Shown piece after piece: positions 9,926 to 21,627 of a stretch of DNA of 64,000 nucleotides. Made by a program: the position numbers and the translations under genes. The notes below the pieces were generated by a model that was given only the letters and a program-made list of their open reading frames with translations, had not been told where the DNA came from and did no database searches. Each line of letters starts with the position of its first letter. Position 1 is the first letter of the stretch. The stretch spans positions 1 to 64,000 of the forward strand of contig MU401463.1 of the NCBI GenBank assembly GCA_022579005.1, in the 5' to 3' direction. Origin of the DNA: Poronia punctata. Its lineage: Eukaryota > Ascomycota > Sordariomycetes > Xylariales > Xylariaceae.

Positions 9926-11829
9926 ATGTTGTCAGACCTGAACCTATCCGACGTGAAGTCGATACCAGTCTCCTTGGTGTTGACATCAGTACTCCTATCT
10001 CTCGTCGCCTACTATGTAGTCCAACGAACAAGACATGAACTTCGAATCCGCAAGATAGGCGGCGTCAAGGCGCCCAGCGTCGGAACGAACCCCATTACCG
10101 GTGAGAAATACACCTCCACCATCCAGAGCAACTGTTCAGAAACACGTACTAACTCATGATATAAAAAAAACTCAGGCGGTTACCGAACCGCCATTATGGT
10201 CCGGGCACAGCTGAAAACAGAGTTCCTCGAGTTCTACAATGGACTCTACAGATTCGCGACGCCCGCGAGTCCCAACTGCGTGGAGATGCAAGTCAGTCCT
10301 CGGCAGAGGTTCCTCATGACGCGGGATCCGGAGCACATCAAGACGATCCTGACGACCAAGTTCACCGACTTTGGCAAGGGCCCATCCTTCCACGAGCTGT
10401 GGCGTCCTTTCCTAGGCGACAGCATCTTCACCACCGACAAGGCACAGTGGCATGACAGCCGCGGTCTCATCAGGCCCATGTTCATCAAGGACAGGGTCAG
10501 CGACCTTGCCACTTTTGATAGATGGGCCACTGCGCTGATCTCGAAGCTGCCGCCTTCGGGTCAGACGGTAGATATCATGGACTTGCTGTATCGCATGACG
10601 CTCGATGTCACTACCGACTTTTTGTTCGGAGGTAGCTGCAACAGTTTAGACAAGTACGTACTTCCCCACCACCCTACATCAGACTTTTTAAAATCAGGGG
10701 TTCTAGTTGACTGACAAAATGCCACAGTCCCCGGAGCGAATTCGCCCGTGCCTTCAATGACGTCCAGGCCATCCAAATGATGCTCACAGCAGTCGGGTAA
10801 GATCCAGTCCCTACCCGTTCATCAAACCCCTTTTTTCTCTCGTCTCGTCTCGCCCCGGACAACACAACACAAACAATATTCCCTAACATTTTAACCAGCC
10901 CCTTCCACGTCCTCGTCCCTCGCTGGCGGTACTACCGCGCCATCGCCAAGATCGACGAGTTCGTAATGCCATACATCGAGCGCGCCCTCGCCGTCCCACA
11001 AGAAGAACTCGCAAAACTATCCTCCTCCTCTCCAGACTTCACCTTCCTGCACAGCATAGTGCAATACACGCGCGACCCCAAGATCCTCCGCGATCAGATC
11101 GTCGCCGTCCTCCTCGCCGGCCGCGACACCACCGCCGCCACATTATCATGGTGTTTCTACCAAATCAGCCACTACCCCGAGAAATACGCCCGTCTCCGCG
11201 AAGAGGTCCTCTCCACGGTCGGTCGCGACCGCGCCCCCACATACGACGATCTAAAGGGAATGACGTACATGCGCCACGTGCTCAACGAGACCCTCCGTCT
11301 ATACCCCGCCGTGCCGTATAACATCCGCGCCGCGCTCGAGGATACCACGATCCCGAGTCCGCCGGGCCATATGCCCATCAGTGTCGTCGAGGGCGATGTC
11401 GTCATCTATAGCACGCTTGCCATGCAGCGGCGCAAGGACCTCTACCCGCCTGCGTCGGAGAAGTTTGCCGATCCGGATCTCTTCTCCCCTGAGCGTTGGG
11501 AGAATTGGAGCCCGAAACCTTGGCAGTTCGTGCCGTTTAATGGCGGTCCGAGAATCTGCGTCGGTCAGAACTTTGCTATGACTGAGATGGCGTATACTAG
11601 TAAGTTGCAGAACCCCCCCCCCTTCTTTCTTTTTCCTTCTTGCGTTTCCTTTCCTTGAATGGCCTCTGACAGGTGTTGCGTTGCAGTGGTCAAGATTGTC
11701 CAGAAATACGAGAGACTGGAGTACCGAGGGGATTGGCATGCGCAGAAACACGAGGCCGAGATCGTTGGTAGACCTAGTGATGGGGTTCGCTTGGGCCTTT
11801 TTAGTGAGAACCCTGCAGGAAGCATATAA
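9926..11829 (+). CDS. Cytochrome P450, CYP52/CYP539-like (fatty acid or alkane hydroxylase type)
   Basis: Five exons (9926-10100, 10176-10653, 10728-10796, 10899-11599, 11687-11829) give 521 residues, the usual length of a microsomal P450. An N-terminal membrane anchor (SLVLTSVLLSLVAYYVV) is followed by P450 motifs: I-helix AGRDTTAATLSW near residue 313, ExxR in ETLRLYP near 370, and the heme-binding loop FVPFNGGPRICVG near 452-464 with its Cys ligand. The loop and FGKGPSFHELWRPFLGDSIF resemble the CYP52 clan, whose members omega-hydroxylate alkanes and fatty acids with a reductase partner at the ER. Substrate assignment is inference from family likeness. All introns are canonical (74-102 nt). 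The start is supported because the hydrophobic anchor follows at once. No reductase or pathway gene is adjacent. Confidence 0.93.
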
Positions 11830-12594
11830 CAAGGATTAGGTTGAAGAAGTTAGTTAAGGTATATACAAACATAATCCCTAACTAAGAATTCGCCTCTACC
11901 AGCTACTGGTCCCGGCTCCCAAAATGCCCGGCATATGAGCAAAAGGGGTTGATTTTGTCCTGCTTTTATGTGTAGTGTACAGACTAGCCCTATCAACAGG
12001 TTCTCTTCCTCCTGTCATTTTTTTGTGTTGGTATACATAAAGGATGATGAACATTCTCGTATACTACTTGGAAAGAAAGTGAAACCAGCTTTACTGGTCC
12101 ATGCCCGATAAAACTATTGCGGTTACAGTTGAACCAAACAAACTTCGCTTTTGAACAAACATATTTGTACATTATTCATGTCGTATTTACAGGGTTGGCC
12201 CCTCCTGTATGTAACAACCGAGTTCTACGCGCGGCTTTCTACCGCACGGAACTGAACTTGTTGTCAAGAGGGCGGACTTTTTCCTTTTAAATAGTCACCC
12301 TCCATCTCTATAGATGAAGCCCGATGAATTCTATCCCAATCCGAGCTATCCATGGCTCATACATCATGCTTTCCTTACAAAACCAAACCGACCATGACAG
12401 AAAGAAACGGGAGCATTGTGGTGGATCCCTTATAAGTACCGTGTCGGTGAAGTTTGAATGTTATCGTGATGGGTATAGTACAGTCGCCAGTCCGACCGAG
12501 TGGGTTATCCTAGGCGAATTTCCTTGGGGCGGTATGGCCCATGTACTTCGGTACAATGGAGGTAGTTGAAAGGCTGGTGAACTCGGCGCCATCA
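11830..12594. other. Convergent 3' spacer
   Basis: Lies between the ends of the P450 (+) and TAM41 (-) genes. It presumably contains both 3' untranslated regions. No further gene seen. Confidence 0.5.
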
Positions 12595-14211
12595 TCAAGC
12601 CTTTTTAGCCTTGCTTCCTTGACGGTATTTATCCAGCTTTTCTCCCAAATATCGGAGGCCACGCGAAAACCCGGCTGTGACAAAACTCTTCAAGCTTTGG
12701 CTCGTGCTTGGCCAGGACACAGTATTCTTGATCACGCCACGAACAACTTGCCGAAGTTCGTCGGACGGCTGTTGCGCTATCCGTTGCTCGAAGCGTCCGC
12801 CCTGTTGTCGCTTGAAAGATCCCTCACTCTCGTTCTTGCTCTCCTCCATCATCTTGTTGAACTCGAGTTGTGGAATCTGGAATTTCTTCTGGTATTCAAA
12901 GTAAAGCTTGGACCGGAACGCCTTGGGAAGTCGCCTAACCATGTTGCCTCGCTTGATGGGTTCCATATCTTGCTCAAGTTTTAATACTGCATCGGTATTG
13001 GTAATCCAGTCGTCCTTGCTACAAGCCGGGTCGTTGAAGAGCACGTTGGGCAATGATTCGATCAGCGGCGCATACAGCCGCCGGAAATTCATCATGTTAT
13101 GGTCAACAATATTTGAGATCTTCTTGGGATTCTCGGTAGGGAATGCCATGCGCGGGTCGCCCAGGTAGCTTATACCGGCAATGGTAGAGTATAATTCTTT
13201 CTCGGTGAAAGTGGGAGGTAGGAGCAGGAGAGCAGTCCGTAGTGCTGACAAAAGGTTGATCTGATTGGCGAGGCGGACTCGCGGATCGTCGCGCAGGATC
13301 TTGACGGGTTTGTGCAGACGGCCCGCGAGATATAAAGTATCCCACTCGCTAAGATCCTTGCATAGTGTATCGATGTTCACTACGCCGTACTTGATTTGAA
13401 TGCCCTCCACAGTGACGTAGGGGTTAAAGTATACGCCAGCACCCCATTTATCCTGCACGTGAGAAACCGCACCAGATCCGAGCGATCCGAGCATAGAGTA
13501 ATGGTCGCGATGCTGTGTGAGGTTGAGGGAGTGCCAATGCTGGGTATGTGTCACGCCGAAGATAAAATCGATCATCTTAGGCGAGCCGTCTTGCGCTTTT
13601 TGCACTGCCACAGGGGCCTTTGGATGGACTGCCTTGATCTCAGCCTCTGTGGCCGTACCGCCCGAGGATTGCGGAAATACGCCGGAGCCATAGGCAAAGG
13701 CGTAGCGAATCGGGGCGCGGAACTTCCAGAGCAATTGTCGAAGAACTTCTTTGAATTCGCGGTCGATAATCATATGTTGATTAACACCAAAATTCTCGTA
13801 CGGCAACTGCGTGAATTTGTGAATATCGAAATTGGGTTTCTCTTCCCAGTCGAACTCGGAATGGTCGGCGACTGACGAAGCGGAGGAACTGCTTGGCGTC
13901 TGTGAATGGGGCTCATCTGAAGAGCTGGCAGTCGCAGAAGCTGAATCGGATTCGGATTCCTTCTGGTGGGCAATGTTCTCCCCATCATCCGGCGATTTTT
14001 TGGGTGGTTCCGAGGCAAATGACCGAGATGAAACTAGGACAGAACGTCGTCGTCGTATATTTGCGCTGGGTGTTGAAGGGCTGAGGAAAAGTGGCCGGCT
14101 ATGGTATGACCTCGCGTCTCGTAAGTTGATACTCGGAACAACATATGGTGAGGCGCCATAACTCCGCTGAAACCCAGCATTTGCTAGCTTCGAAGGGGCT
14201 AGGCGCAGCAT
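12595..14211 (-). CDS. TAM41: Mitochondrial phosphatidate cytidylyltransferase Tam41 (Mmp37)
   Basis: Single exon of 538 residues from ATG 14211. Tam41 makes CDP-diacylglycerol from phosphatidic acid and CTP on the matrix side of the inner mitochondrial membrane, feeding cardiolipin synthesis. The first 70 residues are basic and rich in Ser and Arg (RSYHSRPLFLS, NIRRRRSVLVSSRSFAS), fitting a mitochondrial presequence, then an acidic Ser-rich linker. The Mmp37/Tam41 domain starts near residue 130; visible family motifs are APIRYAFAYGSGVFPQ (about 167-182, nucleotidyltransferase Gly-Ser loop), MIDFIFGVTHTQHWHSLN (about 208-225), YGVVNIDTLCKDL and LAGRLHKPVKIL. It is longer than the yeast protein because of the linker. 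It is divergent from MAD1 across 983 bp. Confidence 0.95.
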   Translation of the reverse strand: MLRLAPSKLANAGFQRSYGASPYVVPSINLRDARSYHSRPLFLSPSTPSANIRRRRSVLVSSRSFASEPPKKSPDDGENIAHQKESESDSASATASSSDEPHSQTPSSSSASSVADHSEFDWEEKPNFDIHKFTQLPYENFGVNQHMIIDREFKEVLRQLLWKFRAPIRYAFAYGSGVFPQSSGGTATEAEIKAVHPKAPVAVQKAQDGSPKMIDFIFGVTHTQHWHSLNLTQHRDHYSMLGSLGSGAVSHVQDKWGAGVYFNPYVTVEGIQIKYGVVNIDTLCKDLSEWDTLYLAGRLHKPVKILRDDPRVRLANQINLLSALRTALLLLPPTFTEKELYSTIAGISYLGDPRMAFPTENPKKISNIVDHNMMNFRRLYAPLIESLPNVLFNDPACSKDDWITNTDAVLKLEQDMEPIKRGNMVRRLPKAFRSKLYFEYQKKFQIPQLEFNKMMEESKNESEGSFKRQQGGRFEQRIAQQPSDELRQVVRGVIKNTVSWPSTSQSLKSFVTAGFSRGLRYLGEKLDKYRQGSKAKKA

Positions 14212-15194
14212 GACGAACGGTCTTGTAGCTTGCGGTAGACAGAAGACGATGTAATCGTACTAGGGATTGGCAGCGACGTGCGCGAGGAGGTGAACAGCTA
14301 ATGCCGCAATGTTGTTACCGTGCACGGAAATCCATATGCGCCGAGGAATTGAAGCCCAGGAATCGGTAAAAGACAAGAAATAAAAGTTGCACTCCGAGAG
14401 CGGTGATGTTACGGACGGGGAAGCTCGGAGTTGAAGCTTGACGTAGTGCAGCGGGAAAGGTGAGAGGCACAAGCGTCTTCCTAGGAAGCTGCATGACAGG
14501 TAGTAGTCCAGGGATAGCTTAAATATGGTACCTAGGTCATCGTCAATTCCAGAACCAATGACACCAGATTTGGTAGCCGCAAGCTCGGCGAACAGGGGTT
14601 TCCAACGTGCCAGGAACCTGATAGCTTTAAGGTCTAGCCGTTTTGGGAAGTATATAGAGAGCCAAGGAAAACAGGGAAACAGACCAGCAACAGACCAGAG
14701 ATTCCCTTTCAAACTCTGTCCTTCCAATTGCACAGCTGACAAGCCATCTTCCATATTCTTTCAAACCACTATCCAGAATAGAGGAATAGAATGTTGTAAG
14801 AAACTATTTCACTGACAAACTTTATACGGTATCGTCCCATATCAACTTATCTAACGTCAAGCTGGGATAGACTATGAATCTGAAAGAAATTGCGTCATTT
14901 GGACCAATCAAGTATCAAACTGGCAACAAAGAATGCCTTTTACGGTTAGTGTCTATTTGTACACGTAACCCAATAAAAATTGGGGGGTGCCTTACCTTGC
15001 TGTTTTAGGTGGTGTTCAGGAACAAGGGAAACAGCCGAAAACAACAAAAACAAAGTGCCAAATTTGTTCAACATACCTAGACTAGTCGGCGCTTAGTAGG
15101 CATCATATTCATTTCTTCAATCTTAATGCCTCACCAACGCGTCGAATGGGCCCGTAAGTATTCTTAATCGCGCTAGGAACACCGACCCTCCTTC
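14212..15194. promoter_or_regulatory. Divergent promoter region TAM41 / MAD1
   Basis: 983 bp between two start codons on opposite strands. It holds an ACCTAGGT palindrome at 14530-14537. It also holds an ATG-initiated minus-strand frame of 164 codons (14260-14754) with no recognisable domain and biased, low-complexity-free composition; I do not call it a gene. An upstream ATG at 15127 opens a short frame ahead of MAD1 that does not join the MAD1 frame. Confidence 0.4.
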
Positions 15195-17542
15195 ATGTCG
15201 GGCCATCTACGAAGAAGCGGTGGGAGCAATCTGCCGCGACCGTTCAACAACTCTTTGGGAGAATCGCGAGTACGTTCAACTTTCTCATAGTTAAGCAATT
15301 AGTCGCCCAAACTTTTTTTTTACTAACGTGGAGTTAGATATCATCGTTTCGCGCTTCACATACCACCCAACCAAGCTACGATTTCTTCACGGGCGAAACA
15401 GGATCCGCGTCCCGACATGGCAGACCATCTTCACGACAAAGCCAAGGGCGGCCCGATTCGCTACGGGCCACGTCGCGCGAGAGTTCTAAGGAAAACCTTG
15501 CGCCGCCCGACGCTGAAGAGTACGAGACGCAGCGCAAATGCATAGAAGATCTAAAAGCCGAGATTGCGACGATGCGCTATCGCATTGAAACGACGGAGCA
15601 AGAGAAGGAGGTGCTGTTGCTTCAACACGAAAACGAGATGCGCGAGGTCCAGCGCAAGTCCGAAGAGGATTTCAAGCTAAAACAAGCGGCCGAGGGCGAG
15701 AAGAGCAGAGCGCAACGGCAGTTTGAGTCGATGCAAGAGGAATTACGGAACCTGAAAGAGACCTCAACCCAGGATAATGCCGAGCTAGAGAGGAAAGTGC
15801 GGGAGGCTCAGGATGAGACACGACTCATAAAAGAACAGCTGGAAGATCTGTCTTCCGCCAAAGACGAGGAGGAGAGGTTACATCAAAAACAAGTTTCCGA
15901 TCTGGAGGCGCAATTGGAGGACCTACGACAGACTGTGCAGGAACTAGAACACGATAGCCAAGCACGCGACTCGTTGCTCAATACCGTACAACAGCAGTTA
16001 AACGAGAAAAACAAGCTCGTGGGCGATTTAGAGGCAGAAGTTCTACGTTTAAAGGCCCAGACCGGCGATGCCGAAACCATTGCGATAATCCGCCGAGAGT
16101 TGAGCGATCAGGTTCAGCATATACGTTCGCTTGAAGTGAAAAACGCAAAGCAGAATACCGAACTGGTCCAACTTCGTCAGAACCATAAAGCAGTGGAGAT
16201 CGTGGAAGAGGAGAAGCGTTCCCTGCAGCGGAAAGTCGACGCAGCCGAACTGGTAGAAGCAGAACTCAACGAAGTTCGTATTCAGAAGCAGCGGCTCGAG
16301 GATGAACGACTGGCATGGACGGCCTACCTCCAAAATGCGAGTATGGACACTGGCATCATGGAATTTGACTCCCCCGAAGATGTTGCTCGTGCCCTGGTTG
16401 AAGAACGCTATAACTCGGCTTCTCTGATGGAGAGATTAGGCGAGGTACAACCTCAAATCGCTGAGCGAGACGAGATGATTAAGGCGTTGGAGTCAGACAA
16501 AAAGAATATGGCAGCACAACTCGAAAAATCCAAAACCTCTTCAGCCCCTATTTCTACAAGCAAGGCCCTAGCTAGGTTAGAAAGGCAACGGACTCTCGCC
16601 ACCAAGGAAGTCGAATATCTACGAGCACAATTAAAGACTTTCGACGCAGAAGACGAAACCTTTGATACAGGCAACTTTGACCAAGAAAAAGTAGATCGAG
16701 TTACCGAGCTCGAGAAACTCGTCGACACATACAAGGAGGAAGTACAAAACCTCCATAAAGAACTATCTACGCTCGAGTCATCCACCGGGACTCTAGATCC
16801 CGCCGTCGGATCGAAACGCAGCCGTGCAGATGACGAGTCCGAAAACGAACAACTGGGCGAGCTGAACCGAAAACGCCGTAAACTAGCAGACGACCTCTCG
16901 AAACTACAGACAGCCCACCAAATCCTCCAAAAAGAGCACGAAGTCCTACGCTCCCGACTCACAGCCGCCGAAGCAGTAAACAAGACGCGGATCCTCTCAT
17001 TACGCTCCAACCCAACATCAGACTTCGAAGCCATCAAGACGGCGACCCTCGCAGCGCTCAAGCTCGAAAACCAAGAACTACTGGCGCAACTCTCCAAAGA
17101 AGCCCGCCGTAACCCGAAAGTAGCCTTGATCCCCGCATCACAGCTCGCGGCCGCGAAACGCGAGATAGAAGAAGCGCAACGCGAGACGGCCTCGGCGCAA
17201 AAGACGACGCGACGACTCAAGGAGGTATGGGCGGCCAAATCACAGGAGTTCAAAGAAGCCATCTTCAGCACGCTGGGGTGGACGGTGACGTTCATCCCGA
17301 ACGGAAAAATGCGCGTCGAGAGCCTGTACTGTCCGAGCGCGTCGGACGAGCACGAGAACAGCATCGTGTTCGATGGCGAGCGCGGCACCATGAAAGTCAG
17401 CGGGGGCCCTCAAAGTCCGTTTGCGCGCCGCATAGCCGATCAAATCCAATTCTGGGTCCGTGATAAGGGTTGTATACCCGGCTTTCTGGCCGCGCTTACC
17501 CTCGAGTTCTATGAGGAACATACGCGGGCTATGACGCAATAG
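15195..17542 (+). CDS. MAD1: Spindle assembly checkpoint protein Mad1
   Basis: Two exons, 15195-15269 and 15338-17542, give 759 residues. Exon 1 encodes MSGHLRRSGGSNLPRPFNNS; splicing at GTACGT (15270) to TTAG (15337) restores phase 0 and gives SSFRASHTTQPSYDFFTG, close to the N-termini of filamentous-fungal Mad1. Residues about 75-650 are nearly continuous coiled coil rich in E, Q, K and L, with a basic patch KRSRADDE and NRKRRKL (likely nuclear localisation). The C-terminal head (about 655-759) includes GWTVTFIPNGKMRVESLY, DEHENSIVFDGERGTMKV and a terminal helix, the Mad1 C-terminal fold. Mad1 anchors Mad2 at unattached kinetochores and at nuclear pores. A long antisense frame across 16453-17391 is a shadow of this gene. 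Confidence 0.93.
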
Positions 17543-18115
17543 ACACTTTCTCAGTTTTCAAGAGAGCATTATGCGAAAAGTATGGCCGCATCTTTCACTA
17601 TTTCTTGTCTTTTACCAGTGTACACAGTCCAAATACTGTAGAACATGAACACGGCGTTTAGGTATTTCACACCGGAGTGTTTGCCGGTGGAGTGGATGGA
17701 TGATACCTACTTACCTACTTGCTCTCTGCTTGGCTTGGCTTGGCTTGGCTCGCCTGTCTTTGTAGTTCAAATTTGACCAAGCTATTTTATATGAAATGAG
17801 ATGGTACATAATACCTCGGTTTTTATCTGTACTTACCATACATGGCTACCTGTCTATCTTGCGTTACCTATTCTCGTGGTGTATCAGCGAATCATTCGGA
17901 ACAAATATTAGATTGGCTCGTTGTAACGGCCACATTAAAGACCGGGTATCGAAAGCGTCGGTGACGGAACACTGGAACTCTCGGCGTTCAAAATATTTAT
18001 TAGGTTAGGTATGATATCTAGACATTACACTTCATTCTCCTCGTAACAGTCGTAACGTCCCGACCCATTCCGGATCTAGGCCATTTACAGATCTTCCCGA
18101 AAACCCGGTGTGGTT
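17543..18115. other. Convergent 3' spacer with short tandem repeat
   Basis: Lies between the ends of MAD1 (+) and the dehydrogenase (-). It contains a CTTGG tandem repeat (about four copies) at 17729-17750 and several TACCTA words. No gene seen. Confidence 0.5.
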
Positions 18116-19356
18116 TTAGGGCCCGACATTGCCAGTGTTTGGCTTCTCCCAATCGGCCAACGCGTCCTCGCCCACAACGTCTTTGATAAGCCGCAGGCTG
18201 AGGTCCCATAGAGCGGCGCCAAGCTTGGGGTCTGATGCCTGGGATGATTCCTTGCCGGGCTGGCCAACGTCTGAGAAGTAATAACCATTCAAATCCTTCT
18301 CCTCAACCTCAGGGCTCGTGGCAGCCCATAGGGCACTGTATGACCCTTGCTCGACATCTCGGCCGACCGAAAGCATGACGGTCGTCAGGAGCTTACCCAG
18401 GAATCCGGGGTATGCATCCTTCCATTGCTGCTGCATGGCTGTGTTGACCTGTTGATCATAATGTCAGTCTCTATTGTTTAGTTGAGGCGGAGAAAAATAA
18501 CCAGGACTTACTGCTCCAGGATGCACCGAAAGAACGTAAATGTTGTCATTGTTGGGCTTGACAACTCTGTCGAGAAGACCGTACTTGACACCTAGGATGA
18601 TAGCAAGCTTGGTGCGTCCGTAAACTTCTGTGGTGCCGATCTTGGGGTTGTTGATCTCGTCGATAGATCCAAAGTGCACAACCGAGGGCGCCGTACGGTG
18701 CATCTCAGAGGACTCCCATACGATGCGTGGCGCCGGCGCATTAGGGATCTGTGACGTCTTGCGGATCAAAGGGTAAAGTAGATTAGTGGCGTAGAATTGC
18801 CCGAGCCAGTTGACCTGGAAATGACGGTCGATGCCGTCGTGAGTCTCGCCGTACTGGTTCACGTTGATGCCAGCAGACAGAATGAGCTAGGAACTCACGT
18901 TAGCTTACTGAAGTGGAACCCAAGCGAGGACGACAAAAAAGGGAATGAGAAGAATGACATACGAGATCAAGTCGTTCCTCGCGGTCCCGGATGCCTGTAA
19001 AGACCTCCTTGACTTCCTTGAGATTGCCCATATCACAGCCGATCCACTCGATCTGGGCGCTCTCTCCAGCCTCCTCCTTGATATTCTTGATAGCATCGTC
19101 CCCTTGCTCTTCCTTGCGGTTGACCATGATCACCCGGGCTCCATTGAGCACGAACGCCTTTGCGACTTCAAATCTAGCCTTGTGTTAGTAGTTGAACGAG
19201 TAGTCAATGGGTAAAAGAACACGCAATGTATGTTGGTGTATCTTAAGATTTCACTTACCCTATACCCAAGGCACCGCCGGTGACGAGGGCAGTTCTGCCC
19301 GTGAGATCGTGGATCTCCTTCCTGGGTCCTATCACGGAATGTAAGACAGACTGCAT
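18116..19356 (-). CDS. Short-chain dehydrogenase/reductase (retinol dehydrogenase / WW-oxidoreductase-like)
   Basis: Four minus-strand exons, 19356-19259, 19173-18963, 18886-18512 and 18448-18116, give 338 residues from ATG 19356. The Rossmann cofactor motif is TGGALGIG (residues 26-33), followed by GARVIMVNRKEE, whose Asn-Arg favours NADP(H) by family rule. The NAG-like element reads SAGINVNQYGET near 107; the catalytic Ser is in WESSEM (about 162) and the active-site YxxxK is YGRTK (Tyr192, Lys196). HPGAVNTAM follows. Every intron is canonical and removing them keeps phase throughout. An NAD(P)-dependent alcohol/carbonyl oxidoreductase is a safe call; the substrate cannot be read from sequence. 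The gene stands alone, so context gives no pathway. Confidence 0.92.
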
Positions 19357-21627
19357 CTTTACTTCGGGATTGTTATTAATCCGGTGAAGGTGAGTAGGTA
19401 GCTATAGCGGTAGATTGCTAGCGATTAATGGGGTGGGTAAAAGAACAAGTAGTGGACGATTAAACTGCGCTTCGTGGGATCTAGGCAAAAGTTTATTTAA
19501 ATCTATGTTGGATCTGTAGTTTTTCTGTCAATGTTGGTCACTGGTGAGCGGTGCTGAGTTTGAATTCTATATGTATTTATGACGACCTATAGCTTTTATC
19601 AGTAGTACGTAAATCCGCAAGTGCAACCCACTCTTTTGTTTGTGTCTTGGTAGCATTTTGGTGGGAATAGCTTCATGTCTTGTCGTCATTGTTTCGTCAC
19701 GATAATCGTTGTCGTCATTCTCTTCGTCCTTGTTGCAGTAAGGGGAAGCTTCGGGGGTAGAGATACTACGTTTTAATGCATATTCGGTTAGGCGATTCCA
19801 TTCTCTATGCGAATACTCCCGGAGCAATCTGCCCGGATCTACACGTAGGTTATCACCGGGAATCTAACAAGATAATAAGCGTATTGTCGCTAACGTCGCC
19901 ATTGTGTATTTATTCACAGTCCTATCAACTTGTCGTACCGGATGTGTGGGGATTGGTGAAGCCTCGAAGACATGCGGATATCGTAGCTGGAAAAAATCCG
20001 ATTCTAGGATAGCTTCTTCCGAACCCGATGCAAGGCACATTGCGAAAAAAAAAAACTAGATTCTCCTGGATCTGGTCCCAAGTAGTTGGCTAACCCGGAT
20101 TAGAATTATAGATGTGTAGTTTTAAATGTAAATAACTTGTACTGTACAAGTATGTTAATTGCTACGAAGAGGCAAGTAGGGGGGTAGGCTTTCTGTATGA
20201 AACTATGACCGCTGAACCCGGAACTTCATATATTTATTCTCCTCTTTGAGACCTCGAGGCAAGTAACTGTGAGTGCGGGGGCGGGAGGGAACGGGGCGGA
20301 ACGGGACGATTACGGTTGTCGGGACTAGACCCCAGGGCGGTGCGGGAGACCGGGGATGAGTTGATTGGCAGACAATTGCGTACATGTAGGTTAGGTAAGA
20401 CCTTTGTACCTTAATAAGTGTACTCGTCCCCTTAGACTAGCTCTCGGTATCTCGCTCTTAGTGCCAGAGTCCGAAATGTTTTTTGCAATAATAGGTACTC
20501 TAGATTCGGTATGTTAAAACTTAAGACCGGCTGCTTCTGAGTTAACCTAGAGCGAAACACCTTCTAGGTGTCCGTTGTCGGAGTGTAGACGAGTGCGCAT
20601 TTCCAGGAGGCAGGCGCATTCGTTATATCTGGACAATGAACCACATTTACTTGTGTTGTGGTGTGTATCCGGATCAGTTCGTATACGTTGCCGCACACTA
20701 GTACTGGAACACAAGTACGTGTACTTCGTTGTGTAGGGTTTCCGGGCCCCGAATGGGTGCTACACATAAATACTCGATCTGGTAGGTAAGGGCAATCTCG
20801 GGTTTGGCGGCAGCTAACCGTCAGCCACCGGTAACCTGAATCTCGTCCATTTGGTCCGGATTCTTCGGTTGGCAAGGGGCTCGTTCTAGCGAGTCAGAGG
20901 AGATCCCTATTCACCCCCTATCCCACTAGGCTACCTCACCTAGATAATGGGTGAAGAGGGCTCGCTTGTATGCTGTTTGCCTGATTAGGTGATATACCTA
21001 CCTTAGTATCCTTTTACCACCTGGCCTTTCAACCAAGATACTCATTAAATAAACAACCTCGGCGGCGTCTTGGTATGAGAGTATCCCACCAGTGGGTTGA
21101 GATTGTAGTACGCCTGGGACATTAGCGTATAATAAAACCGGTGAGACGTTACTCGCTCCCCCTTATAATCTGCAACGCCACATGCTGCGGTGCTCCCCCA
21201 GTGAAAGCTGTATCAAGCATTGTACGACTAGGTCAAGCAGCAGCTGCTTTTTTGTAATTAGGTTAACAACGATAGATGGTTACTCAATCGGTAATATTTC
21301 GCTGGTGTTGCCTTGCTCAGCCTATTGTGGCTAGGGCCGTCCATAGAAGCGAGGAATATCGGGGAAACTATGAGTCCATCGTTCCTCAGAATGTTGTCAC
21401 CGGCTTAATCTAACTGTAGCCCTGCCGGTATTGGACGAGGGTGAATGATTGTTACACGTATGTTAATTAAGCATACCGCACTGGCACTTGTGGCTCGTAT
21501 ATGTATGAATTGGGGCCCGATTCTTTTTGCTTGCACCTCGTCTCGGAACTCTTGCATTCTACAGTACGGCAGGGGTTTTCAACCCAAACAGAAGTCTCAA
21601 CATATAGTTAAGCCCAAAGCGGTAAAA
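19357..21627. other. Gene-poor spacer, no gene supported
   Basis: About 2.3 kb upstream of two divergent genes (dehydrogenase on -, sulfotransferase-like on +). Frames are short and lack recognisable protein character. A poly-A run lies near 20045 and GGGCGGGAGGGAACGGGGCG-type G-rich sequence near 20279-20300. No repeat unit or transposon end was recognised. Confidence 0.45.

Noticed and set aside
16453..17391. 312-codon minus-strand ORF
   Set aside because: Lies wholly antisense to the MAD1 coiled coil; Ser/Arg-rich translation typical of a shadow frame.
17661..17675. 15-bp sequence GTATTTCACACCGGA shared with about 61281-61295
   Set aside because: A match of this length is expected about once or more by chance in 64 kb, and the flanks do not align.
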